The translations under genes and the position numbers were made by a program. The notes beneath the pieces are model-generated. The model ran no database searches. It saw only the letters and a list, made by a program, of their open reading frames with translations, and had not been told where the DNA came from. Shown here in pieces: positions 22,412-34,379 of a stretch of DNA of 64,000 nt. Origin of the DNA: Crambe crambe. Lineage: Eukaryota > Porifera > Demospongiae > Poecilosclerida > Crambeidae. Within the stretch, counting starts at the first letter, position 1, and each line of letters starts with the position of its first letter. The stretch covers positions 8,749,753-8,813,752 of the forward strand of contig OZ004584.1 in assembly GCA_963924555.1 (NCBI GenBank), written 5' to 3'.

Positions 22412-23111
22412 GTCAGCTCACTTCACCATGCCATGCACATGTCATTTACATTGCTGTTGCTGTAAAGTTTTATATCAACAAAACTTAAATAGCTAAACAA
22501 ATTCTTCAACCAGAGACACTGTATGTACCTACAAAAGAGGTTTATGTAGAGCTGGCTTTGTATAGTACTGTACTGTAGCCTCCCTCATTCAACTTCAAGC
22601 ACTAAGAAAAAGGATAGAAACAAGTGAGCGTAAAAAATTTCTTCAAATAAAAAGGTTAAGTAGGGATAGCCTAAAATCTAGCTGGGCTATCTATAATGTG
22701 CTGCAGCCTCGTATGAAAAAATCTTCGCGATATTACCTCATAAAAGGGGTGGGGCAATTAATAGCAGTTCTCCTCATATAACACCTGCACAGGATGTGGC
22801 CATTTGATGGCATCCACTATTATGATCACTACACCAAATGCATAAACTCCCCATACTCCTCCCTCAAGCAAGACATACGTACCATCTCAATAATTATTTC
22901 AGTGATCACATATGTAACAATTAGCTAATGCTGTTCACTTTTTAAAATGTTCACTCCTTTCAGTACTCCATTACACTGCAGATGATCATCCTTCAAACTC
23001 TCCTCCCTGAACAGAATGAAATACTGATCATTAAATAAATTTAGTTCAATCAAGGAAGCCTTTAGTGTCTATCAATTTTCATAATCACAAAGAAAAAGAA
23101 TGCAAACAAGT

Positions 23112-23550
23112 GAATGCAAAAAATTTCTTCGAAATAAAAATGTGAAGTAGGGATGCTATTATAACTGCAGCTTCATTATGAAAACCAAGTACTGCAGCAT
23201 CGAAGCAGTATGGCCCAAAAATCTAGCTGGAATATGTATTATAACTGCATGCAAGAGAGTGAACTTAGTGAAGTGACCCTTACCCATCATCAAGTACAAG
23301 ATACTATTCCTACTTCACTCCCTTGGCCCTTGATCATGGGAGTGAAGTAGGAATAGTATCTTGTACTTGATGATGGGTAAGGGTCACTTCACTAAGTTCA
23401 CTCTCTTGCATGCAGTTATAATACATATTCCAGCTAGATTTTTGGGCCATACTGCTTCGATGCTGCAGTACTTGGTTTTCATAATGAAGCTGCAGTTATA
23501 ATAGCATCCCTACTTCACATTTTTATTTCGAAGAAATTTTTTGCATTCAT
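23112..23550. mobile_element. 439-bp near-perfect hairpin element
   Basis: The arms 23112-23322 and 23338-23550 are reverse complements over about 210 bases, with about 15 bases of loop (ttggcccttgatcat). The ends tgaatgcaaaaaatttcttc and gaagaaattttttgcattca are variants of the termini of the foldback at 21795, so it is the same family with a different interior. Confidence 0.9.
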
Positions 23551-24114
23551 TTAGATAAGCCTAGGCTAGCACCTCTATGACAAAAGGCTATAGAAAACAA
23601 TCTAGCTTTATCAGAGAGTGGGTAGCACTCTCTATGGGGTGTCTTGATTTGGTGGAATGGAATAGCAGGGCTCACAGTAACACTCTAGTATTGTCCGGAC
23701 ATGATTATCTAATAGTAATTTTAAGAGTATAGCTATAATAGAAAAATTAGTCGGACAAAGGCAGAAAATGACTGGACAATTGAAGAAATTGATTGGAAAA
23801 TGTCCTGTGACTGACTGTTATTGTGAGCACTGGAATAGTGGAATGGAATACTGGAATGGTGGAATGCTCTAAAACTTAAGGCTTATTTCATCATGACCAT
23901 CAACTTTGGATGTACACTAACAGTGACAGACTTCAGTGGCTTGCTCAATTTGCATGCTAGCCCCGTTCCCTGGCACATACATGCATGCACTTTGCAGGCA
24001 GATCGAAAAAGGTACGCGTGGGAGGAAGAGAAGAAGAAGAAGAAAATTTACACGTGGCATTTAGTTGTGTCAGTTTTTTATAACAGTTAGGCTAATCATG
24101 GTGTATCTATGGGC

Positions 24115-24700
24115 TGATCTACATCCACTTTAACTGCATCACACTGATGCATGTTATAGATTCCTGCATCTGAATTGGTACAATTGTTGCTAACAATCAT
24201 AGTATTAGATTCAATACCCATGCATGCAGTATAGAACATGGGAGCCAACTGTTAATGACAATAGGAGCTACCTTCAAGTGATATGTAGATATGTATTTTC
24301 ATTACTCAGCAAACATCCTCAGGGAACTATAGTAGTAACAGGTGATCAACATGATCACGTCTCTTGTGTTGTGCACTCCAACCCTCTGCAAAAGCAATTT
24401 TTTCATGGTTATATTTAACACAAAGCTGCATAGCTCTAACTGGTAATGCTGACTCTAGTAGGCATGCAGCTCTTGAGTATTGTATCTGTCATATGCTGAA
24501 TCCCACATCCACATTCCATATTACCAGCATATACTGGAAGTATATAAAAATATTCTTAAAACATTTATGATTTTGACCTCCATATTCTTAAATCCTGTCA
24601 TAAATATAAAACTTTATATCCGATCTAGAGGCCTTACAAATAGATCAAAGCACATACACAACCACTGAGAGGCCTTATAGATCAAAGCACTGAAGTTTGC
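24115..24700. repeat. Dispersed repeat, inverted relative to 56780-57270
   Basis: Shared blocks in opposite orientation include gcatcacactgatgcatgtt, ctgcatctgaattggtaca, gcaattttttcatggttat and gtgatcaacatgatcacgt. No coding potential recognised. Confidence 0.75.
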
Positions 24701-25209
24701 ATTATATTCAGATACTGAGCCGGAGATCATTGATCAGCTGGAGGTGAACTAGCTACACTGTCTATTTGAAACAGCTGCATTCCACACTTACAGTAATTAT
24801 GAGTAGGTAATGGTTGACTAACATACAGTAGCACAGTCATGGGAGCAAGAGTTGTGCAGTAGTTTCTCGCCTTCTTTCTAGAAAAGCAAGTAATTTGAAA
24901 TGTATCGTCTACACATCGTTCGGGCTGAAGTTGAAACGTTCTAATCACTACCTGGATGCAGAGTCGATGTAACAAATCTGCCTTCTTTCTGGAAATAAGC
25001 CTTTATCAAAAAAGCAACACAATTCAAACACTGAAAAGTGTCGTATAGACCTTGTTGAGGCTGAAGTTGAAGCATTCTGATTGCGTTGTGGCTGTAACAG
25101 ATACACAGACAGACAGACAGACTTAATCCCATAGACCCAGCCCACTTTCTTTGAAGTTTCATCCAAACAGGGTCAGCCCTGCATTTACTCATTTACTAAT
25201 AGTATAATT

Positions 25210-25232
25210 GGGGGGGGGGGGGGGGGGGGGGG
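25210..25232 (+). repeat. Poly-G tract (23 G)
   Basis: An uninterrupted run of 23 G, about 75 bases beyond the last surviving exon of the dehydrogenase relic. The length may be uncertain because of sequencing. Confidence 0.9.
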
Positions 25233-25306
25233 ACACTACATAGAAGTATTGTTTTAGTCATGGAGAAAATAATCTAATTTATTCATTACTTGTCCTCCAA
25301 TCTCAC

Positions 25307-26655
25307 CTGCATTATTGACTAAAATGTCAATCTTTTCCGAAAAGACCCTTGGCTTTCTCTGTAGCTGCTCTTGTTGCTTCAGGATCAGAGAGATCAATCG
25401 GAAGAACCCTAAAGAAATAATTTAAAAAAAAAGATTATCATGAAAATACAGTACATCTTATAAAGAAACAAGTGAGCGAAATGTTTTCTAATTAATTAAT
25501 GTGGAGCCATTAGCTAGCTATAGGCTGTCTCTTTTCAGAAATTTTCTATCAGATATGAGGTGTTAGGGTCACAGTACATTATCTTGTGGTATAATTGGTC
25601 ATGGTTTACGGTACATAATTTATTATCAATGGTCATAAGTGGGGTTCAAAATAGTTATTATAAGTGGAATATTTTTTTTCAGTCCAAAATTTGACACAAA
25701 TATCATATGAGAGTTCCACGTAGAAATCAAATATTAGACACATTACTTTTCCGAACTTTAGCTGTCCATAACTCATGACTACTAGTGGCCTAGGTCTATC
25801 ATAGAACACGCTTAGAATCTGTTCTATTTATGGACTGCTATTCTTAGTAACAACTGCATTGAAGTGGTTTGTGTCTGAGTTGAGCAACTCTATGTGAGAG
25901 TCCCAGGTGGTAAGTAGCTCAATTGAATGGAATTTATCAAACACGCTTTTATAAAAATTACAATTGTCCCATATTATTTCTGTCACGATGGAACTACCTG
26001 GTAGATTAACACATAATGGAGTCTCACAACTTTACCTTGCATTTTATGGATGAGCAAGACCCTCCTTCACCTTCTCTAGCTTCTCCTCATTTTGGGATGA
26101 TAGAATCAGCTTTGATCCCACCTTCGACAGCTGGCGACACATCTCCTCACCAACTGCACCAAATTATAAAATGGGGTAGTTTAAAGCAGTTTCTAATAAT
26201 TGTGACAAATCAAACTTGAGAAATGGTGAATTCATGGACTATCATCATTCATTAGGTCTTCTTTTTCACAAATTTAGAGTGCAGGGCCATAGGAAGCACA
26301 GCGGCCACAGATGCCATGGCCCCACCATTTTATCTAGCCAGGACTGGAAAAAGTTCATGCACTATGACCAAAGGTATTAACCACACCCCAGGCCACTTTA
26401 ATTTTCTTCCTCAGCTCCACCACTTCAATAGCAACGAAGAGTTTTTAGATGGGTTAAGAAAAGTTTCAGGTTTAATAGTGTACACCAACTTCAGAACTAG
26501 CTCCAGTGATCCAGACAACTCTGTCCTGGAAGTAGCTAGGATTCATTTTGCTGGCGAGCACTGTCAGATCACCATCAGCAGTGTAGAGCCTCAATGCCTT
26601 ATAGATAACCAATGGCACAAGCCAGCCACATCTGGATTTTGCCAACAAATTCAAG
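25307..26655 (-). pseudogene. Truncated short-chain dehydrogenase (DHRS7-like)
   Basis: Three segments are seen in gene order on the minus strand. About 26655-26483 encodes YFQDRVVWITGASSE, the Rossmann cofactor motif TGxxxGxG. About 26165-26045 encodes GEEMCRQLSKVGSKLILSS. The third, 25408-25307, encodes VLPIDLSDPEATRAATEKAK and then DILVNNAG, the NNAG motif. The order and wording fit an ER-type SDR reductase that uses NAD(P)H. An extra A at about 25338 shifts the frame inside GKIDILVNN, and no exon with the catalytic YxxxK follows to the left. Called a 3'-truncated pseudogene. Confidence 0.7.
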
Positions 26656-27055
26656 GTGTGAAAAAAAAAAAAAAATCGAGTAAGCCTGGCTTCGTGGCGA
26701 CCCTTACCAAACATTGAGTTGGTACAGGGTCACCGCGATACCAGAGTACACATTTTGAGATAATTCTCTTCTCTACAGCTAGCTTATACTTGCACAATTT
26801 CTATGTTACAGCTTAACTTATATACTTGCAGTTTTAACACTATTTTGTACAAGATAATTTTTTATGTGCCTAATTAATTTACTTTGACTTGGACATCATG
26901 AAAATAGAATAAAATTAATCATAGCTGCAAGAACAGCAGTAGCTAGTTCAAAACAATATTAATGGATAGTTGAGTTCAGCTATTATGTAGCTATATAGCT
27001 AATTATACTATATAGCTAATTATAACAGTCCATTGCATTCAGCTAGTTAAATAAT

Positions 27056-27545
27056 CTCCACGTGAAAATAATAGAAGTCATAGGTCTCTGTTGCATGGTG
27101 TCTCCTTGCAACAAGACTGAGACCCTTAGTAATGTCCAGCTGTGCATTGAAGGTCCCGACATTCACGTACCCTCCATTCTGTGCAGTGTGACAGCACTGA
27201 CAGGTTCCATCCTCCGATAAGGCTGGAAGGTCAGAGTCACTTCTGTAAAAGAGGTGTATTAGCAGGAACTAACGTATTTTGCTGGACTCCATTTGAGAGA
27301 TAGCATGGGGCATAATTTGGATAGTTCAATTTATCATGCAAGGTAATTTCATTGACTTCAGTGCCATCAGTAAAACCAATAGCAGGGTCACTATCCATAT
27401 TTTTGGTTTTAATCCAATTGTGACTCTTATTGTAGTATCAATCGTCAAATCACCTGGTCCTGCAAGAGGAACTGTCAGAAATCTTGAATTGGATGTCCCA
27501 GCTGGGACATGCACGGGTTTACTGTTAATTGAAACTTAGGAGATC
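27056..27545 (-). pseudogene. Degenerate gene of unknown function
   Basis: Three protein-like stretches lie in successive frames without room for introns: VHVPAGTSNSRFLTVPLAGP, then DSDPAIGFTDGTEVNEITLH continuing to the Tyr/Pro-rich NYPNYAPCYLSNGVQQ, then LPALSEDGTCQCCHTAQNGG ending FYYFHVEII and a stop at 27057-27059. The last has a CxCC motif. A working version would need two frame changes, so I call it degenerate, though a very short intron near 27245 is possible. Family not recognised. Confidence 0.4.
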
Positions 27546-27614
27546 CACCATGGAAGCATAATATCGAAGATTACTTGGAGTCAAAAAAAGATTCCTTGAT
27601 TTTTGCTGAAAGTC

Positions 27615-27635
27615 GGGGGGGGGGGGGGGGGGGGG
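27615..27635 (+). repeat. Poly-G tract (21 G)
   Basis: An uninterrupted run of 21 G, about 50 bases before the sequence (from 27685) that resumes similarity with the 3' flanks of copies A and C. Confidence 0.9.
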
Positions 27636-27749
27636 ATTAATAGCTACCAGTTAGATACAATTGGCTACAGACCTTCGTAATTAGATGGCCTAAAAGATTC
27701 AGGCATTCCCACTATAACTTCAGTCTCACAGTAATAATCATGCTTTTAT

Positions 27750-28992
27750 GGGTGTATACAATCGGTGGACTGGACTACTGGACTGGACTACTGGACTGGA
27801 CTACTGGACTGTGGCACATGCGAAATTATAGAAGTGTAGCTGTGTACATTAGTAATTTGTCTACACTAGAAGTGCATAATCATCCTGAATGACACTTGTT
27901 GTCTTGCACAAAAAATGGTAAGGCCATAGAATCTACTACGTAGATGATGGTATATGTTTGCTGCTTGTAAGAACTAGCATAAAATAAATAAATTTGCTAC
28001 CAGTTGGAAATTTATAGTCAAGCTCTACCCTCCCCTCCATTCCACTTCCCTCCCTCCAGTCCAGTGGTCCAGTCAGACACCCAGATACAGGTGGTGTCAC
28101 TGGTGCATGGTAGCTTTGAACCTGTGTGTACTTCCTAGGATAGTTTTGTTCGGGGAGGGAGGGAAGTGGAATGGAGGGGAGGGTAGAATTTGACTAAATT
28201 TGGATAGCTTTTACAAGCGGCAAACATACCTTCATCTTGTAGCTATAGATCGTATGGCCTTACCATTTTTTGCGCAAGACAACAAGAATCATTTAGTCTG
28301 CACATGCTCAGATGTAGGAGTGCAATTATAAACTACTGCAATTAGGCATGTGAACTGATGAGGGAAGATGTAATATTAGTAATTGCAGTAATTACTGGTA
28401 GCTACACTAGTAATTTGTTTACCACTAGAAGTGCATATCATCCTGCATACCTCTGAATGATACTTGTTGTCTTGCACAAAAAATGGTAAGGCCATAGCTA
28501 CAATCTATAGCTACAAGATGAAGGTATGTTTGCCACTTGTAAAAGCTACATATTCAAATTTAGTCAAACTCTACCCTCCACTCCATTCCACTTCCCTCCC
28601 TCCCCGTACAAAACTATCCTAGGAAGTACATACAGGTTCAAAGCTACCATGCACCAGTGATACCACCTGTATCTGGGTGTCTGACTGGACCACTGGACTG
28701 GAGGGGAGGGTAGAGCTTGACTATAAATTTCCAACTAGTAGCAAATTTATTTGCTAGTTCTTAACATGTATACAAGCAGCAAACATATACTTTCATCTAG
28801 TAGATTCTATGGCCTTACCATTTTTTGTGCAAGACAATAAGTGTCATTCAGAGGTATGCAGGATATGCACTTCTAGTGGTAAACAAACGCAGCTACACTT
28901 CTATAATTTTGCATGTGCCAGGTGAAAGGGCAGTCCAGTAGTCCAGTCCAGTAGTCCAGTCCAGTAGTCCAGTCCACCAATTGTATACACCC
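27750..28992. mobile_element. Foldback/TIR element inserted at the 3' end of copy B
   Basis: The ends gggtgtatacaatcggtgga and tccaccaattgtatacaccc are inverted repeats. They are followed by 13-bp tandem units (ggactggactact) at each end and by long inverted blocks inside (ctccattccacttccctccc / gggagggaagtggaatggag; aaaaaatggtaaggcca and its complement). The flanks tgcttttat (27741) and tgctttatt (28993) look like an imperfect 9-bp duplication. The same flank is uninterrupted at about 60675-60710. Confidence 0.8.
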
Positions 28993-28999
28993 TGCTTTA

Positions 29000-31900
29000 T
29001 TTGCTTCATGATTCATTTCTACCTGCTCTTTAGGAACTTGCTGGATACTCTGTTCCTCAGAAGTTTTATTTGCCTGGTCACTAGCAGTTGTGGTGCAGGA
29101 GAGATGGACTTCACTGCAAAGCCCCAAAGCCACCAACCATAACTTTAAGATACTCATCTCAACTTGCGCGCGTGGGTGTTATTGAGCTAATAGTCTGAGC
29201 ATGCGCAGAACTTTCAGCAGTGAAAATTGTGATTACAAATTTTTGAGATGGTTGAAATGATATAAGAGATGATTGGTCTGCTACTTTGAAGGATCTAAAT
29301 GCAGTGTTCAGTCTCATGTGACCTTGAATTGAGCTGCATGAATAAGTTAATTATCATACAGACCCACACTGAGTCATGATTTCTCTCACCTGTGGGATGA
29401 TCTCTGGCAATCTCTTCAAACAGTTCTGGATCCATCCTCTGCACACTCTTAGCTACAATCCTCCAGCTTGGCCTTCCATACTTTTGATAATCATAATTCA
29501 GCTTCAGCCACTGCCCCAACATTATATTGAGGCAGACATCAACGTCCCCTGGGTTATTCTTCTTGATGGCCTCAACAGTGTGTTGCTGAATGCGTAGTTT
29601 AGTGGCAAGCACTTCCCACTCGGCAGACAAAGTTTCCACTGCATCAAACACGTCACCTAAATCACTAATCCCTGAAATGAATAATCACACAGTTCAGCAG
29701 ACGATCGATCAAACCTAACACCCTCACCTAATGTTGTGTCATCAATCGTTGAAGATGGTAAAGTTTTAGGGTAAATTCCTATTATGAAATATCAAGTATT
29801 CATACTCCTCACTAGGCTCAATTGAATGCAATTAGTAGCCCTTGAATGAGTTCAGTCTTGCATGGAATAAGGGGATATACTCACATTCTTTGGTTCGGTA
29901 GTTGACGGGGAGGTCCCTGACTGACCATCCACAGATTGAGATGGAGACTCTGCAGTGTTAGTTGACATGAACCATGAAGGGGTGACAACATGCATCATGG
30001 ATGGTATGTCTTACTGGGAGTGGTTCAAAGTAGAATTCTCCAACATCCAATCCACTAACTTGCAATTCTGGTGAATTTGAAGCAGTGCTTGTTGCTGCTT
30101 TGATGTGAGCTATGAGTTTTGGAGGATAGTCGAGAAGGTCTGAAACCTTAATTTTCAACAGTTCAGGAAGATGAATCTCTCTCTTTAGAATCTGTGCAGT
30201 AAAATTATGAGTCATGGTTCTAGATAAGTCAGCTCATACCTTTGTAGGTTTTTTATCAAATCTGATATTCCATTCAGTTTTACCAGTACCACTTCCATCT
30301 GGGCTATTTTTTCACTGTGTCCTTCCCATTTTCCCATACTTGCATGTCCTTCCATTATTCTTTTATCACAATGCTGAAAGATAGAGTTGATTATCAGGAA
30401 AGTCACTGTGTTAGTATAAACCTACTTGAATGTACATGGGATGATATAAACACATGCAGAACACAGCAGACGCCTCATGGGAAGGATTCAAGTCACGATA
30501 CAACCTTGCAGAATAATATGATCCATTTCCTGCACACAAAAGGGGGTAAGTTTTTAGAAGACTCTATACAAAGCATTGACTAACCTTTGGAGAGTTTTGG
30601 TGAGCTTTCTGAGTCATCCACTTCTTCATCTTCTTTCCTCTTGCCAATCTTTAACAAGCAAAAGTGTCTCAGTGATATTTCTCCCACCTGGTCTCCATTC
30701 CCTTGGCCCCCTGGATCTTTCTGAGGATGTAGACAGGTGGATCGGATTCCATGTACACAGGGATAGAGCTAGCTGAGAAGAACACCATGTCCTCACAATC
30801 CTGTTCACTCTTCAAGCAAGCATAGTGATGCATCCTGACTGTGACATCCTTTAAAAATGTCACTCTCCTGCTGGGTGTGATCAAGTAAGTGGGACTTGCT
30901 GACTCTTAGCTGTCTGGTAACTCGAATGGTCCACTGAAGCAAGGATGAATGGACAGGTCTAGAGATTCTCTTCCAATGCTTAGTGAGTTTTCAGGAATGA
31001 CTACAGAGATTCCCACGTCCTCTAGCTCATGTATCAAACTTTAACTTGATGTAATATGTTCTTTGATAGGCATTCGGTAAAAGTAAACTCCTGGGTAGTA
31101 GGAGTCGATCCCTGAAATAAAAATAAGTTGCTGATTAAAGTAATGTGAATGATGTGTAGATTACTTACGAATATCACTGTTTTCTTCATCCAATAAAGTC
31201 TGTAACTGTAATGGGCAGAAAATAACTATAATATACATAAGAAATAAAATGGCATTCAGTATCAGCTACCCATGCAATATCAATTGCAGCTCTAAAGTAG
31301 TAGAAAACATACCAAATTTTGAAATAATGAAAAAGTGAGGACTTCATGAGAACAGACATCAAATATGGTCTCTCCTTCATAAGTAGTCAAGTGTACATTA
31401 GCTCCATATGCTATGAGAAGACCACAAATTTCCACATCTCCAGCTTGTGCTGCGTACATCAGAGGAAATCAGCGATTGTTATCTTGCATGTCAATTTGAG
31501 CACCTTTTTCCAGAAGTAGAGAAACAGTATCTGGATTTCCATTGGAGTTCGCATACATTAGGGCAGTTTTCCCTCTGTTATCACACTGGTCAACTTTGAT
31601 GGTGTCATAATCGGTGGCTAACTCTAACAGTGGAGTTCCTCGACTGTTACTGTTGCCCATTTGGGCTCCAAATTTAACTGACTCAGTGTGCTGACCTTCA
31701 ACAGCTGCTACTAATGTAGATACACCCTCATTGACTTGAGCACTTTTCTCTAGTAGCAATCTGACCACTTTGGTGTGACCATTTCGACTTGCTAAATGTA
31801 GAGAAGATTTTTCAGTACTGCTCTGTATATCAACTTGAGCACCTTTCTCTAGTAATACTTCAACAATTTCAGTGTGACCATTCTGACTTGCCATCATTAA

Positions 31901-34371
31901 AGCAGACCATCCATTATTCGTCTGCATATTGACATGGGAACCTTTATCTAGTAGCAGGTTGGCAACTTTAGTGTGACCATTATGATTTGCTATCTATTCG
32001 TCTGCATATTGATATGGGCAAGTAGCAGGTAGACAACTTTAGTGTGACCATTACGACTTGCCATCATTAAAGCAGACCATCTACTATCATCCTGTATATC
32101 AACTTGAACACCTTTCTCTAGTAGCGATTTGACCACTTGTGTGCAACCATTCCCACTTGCTATCATTAAAGCATCTTTCTTCTGTATATCAACTAGAAAA
32201 CCTTTCTCAATTAGCAGCTTGACCACTTCAGTGTGACCGTTCTGACTTGCTATCAATAAAGCATTATTGTTCTGCATATCAACTTGAGCACCTTTTTCTA
32301 GTAGCAGTTCGACCACTTCAATGTGACCATTTTGACTTGCTATCAATAAGGCAGACAATCCATTATTGTTCTGCATATCAACTTGAGCACCTTTCTCTAG
32401 TAGCAGTTTGACTACTTTTGTACAACGTTTTTGGCTTGCTACCATTAAAGCAGATAATCCATTATTGTTCTGCATATCAACTTGAGCACCTTTCTCTAGT
32501 AGCAGTTCGACCACTTCAGTGTAACCATTCTGACTTGCTATCAATAAAGCAGAACATCCATTATTGTTCTGCATATCAACTTGAGCACCTTTCTCTAGTA
32601 GCAGTTCAACCACTTCAGTGTGACCATTCTGACTTGCTATTATTAAAGCAGACCATCCATAATTGTCCTGTATATCAACTTGAGCACCTTTCTTTAGTAG
32701 CAGTTTGATCACTTCAGTGCGACCATGCTGACTTGCTATCATTAAAGCAGGCCTTCCATATTTTCCCCGCATATCAATTTGAGGTCCTTTTTTTAGTAGC
32801 AGTTTGACCACTTCAGTGCAACCATTTAGACTTGCTGACATTAAAGCAGACCATCCATTATTGTCATGCATATTAGCTTGAGCCCCTTTCTTTAGTAACA
32901 ATTTGACCACTTCAGTGTGACCATTCTGACTTGCTAGCATTAAAGCAGACTGTCCATTATCCTTCTGCATATCGACTTGAGCACCTTTCTCTAGCAGCAG
33001 TTTGACCACTTTAGTGTGACCATTCTGACTTGCTAACATTAAAGCAGACTGTCCATCATTTTCCCACATATCGACTTGAGCACCTTTCTCTAGTAGCACT
33101 TTGACCACTTCAGTGCAACCATTTAGACTTGCTGACATTAAAGCAGACCATCCATTATTGTCATGCATATTAGCTTGAGCCCCTTTCTTTAGTAACAATT
33201 TGACCACTTCAGTGTGACCATTCTGACTTGCTAGCATTAAAGCAGACTGTCCATTATCCTTCTGCATATCGACTTGAGCACCTTTCTCTAGCAGCAGTTT
33301 GACCACTTTAGTGTGACCATTCTGACTTGCTAACATTAAAGCAGACTGTCCATCATTTTCCCACATATCGACTTGAGCACCTTTCTCTAGTAGCACTTTG
33401 ACCACTTCAGTGCAACCATTTCGAGTTGCTGACATTAAAGCAGACCATCCATTATTGTCCTGCATATCAGCTTGAGCATCTTTCTCTAGTAACAATTTGA
33501 CCACTTCAGTGTGACCATTTTGACTTGCTAGCATTAAAGCAGACTGTCCATTATCCCTCTGCATATCGACTTGAGCACCTTTCTCTAGCAGCAGTTTGAC
33601 CATTTCAGTGTGACCATTCTCACTTGCTATCATTAAAGCAGACAATCCATCTTTTTCCCATATATCTGTTTGAGCACCTTTCTTTAGCAGCAGTTTGACC
33701 ACTTCAGTGTGACCATTCTCACTTGCTTTTATTAAAGCAAACAATCCATTATTTTCAACTTGAGCACCTTTCTCTAGTAGCAGTTTGACCACTTCAGTGT
33801 AACCATTCTGACTTGCTTTTATTAAAGCAGACAATCCATTATTTTCAACTTGAGCACCTTTCTCTAATAACAGTTTGACCACTTCAGTGAGACCCCTTGA
33901 ACTTGCTAACATTAAAGCAGACCATCCATATTTGCCCTGCATATCGATTTGAGCACCTTTCTCTAGTAACAGTTTGACCACTTCAGTGTGACCTTTCTGA
34001 CTTGCTATCATTAAAGCAGACCCTCGACTATTTTCCTGCATATCGACTTGAACGTCTTTCTCTAGTAGCAGTTTGACCACTTCAGTGTGACCATTCTGAC
34101 TTGCTAACATTAAAGCAGACCATCCATTACTCTTCTGCATATCGACTTGAGCACCTTTCTCTAGTAGCAGTTTGACCACTTCAGTATGACCATTCCGACT
34201 TGCTACCATTAAAGCAGACCATCCATTATTTCCCTGGATATCGACTTGAGCACCTTTCTCTAGTAACAGTTGGACCACTTCAGTGTTACCATTGTGACTT
34301 GCTGTCATTAAGGCAGACTGTCCATAATTATCTATCAAGTCAAATCTGGCTCCTTTATGCATCTCATTCAT
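29000..34371 (-). pseudogene. Copy B: decayed ankyrin-ZU5-death-domain gene
   Basis: Order on the minus strand: a long ankyrin array (34371 to 31313), the LQTLLDEENSDI mini-exon, a ZU5 exon (31111-30585), linker exons, and a death-domain exon (29671-29390, core WEVLATKLRIQQHTVEAIKK, still open). Lesions relative to copy C: a frame break near 31990, a TGA at about 31475, TAA stops in the ZU5 exon at 31041-31043 and 30906-30908, a 10-base loss near 30698, and a 10-base loss in the EFTEVNPKT exon near 29773. The aligned start codon is followed at once by NEMHKGARFDLIDNYG, so most of the roughly 120-residue N-terminal region of copy A is gone. The first 793 codons (about 24 ankyrin repeats) remain open. 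Confidence 0.8.
31313..34371 (-). repeat. Ankyrin array of copy B, about 28 repeats
   Basis: 33-codon units with the consensus NGxSALMxASQNGHTEVVKL. Open from 34371 to 31990, then shifted in frame. Two repeats lack the VDMQ linker (GAQVENNGLSALIKASQ). A 297-base segment is tandemly duplicated (32821 and 33118 start the same phrase), giving two near-identical sets of three repeats containing QVDMWENDGQSAL and QANMHDNNGWSAL. Confidence 0.9.
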
Positions 34372-34379
34372 AATGCAAG

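Noticed and set aside
32418..32708. Plus-strand frame of 96 codons with repeated HYCSAYQLEHLSL
   Set aside because: Antisense shadow of the ankyrin array of copy B.
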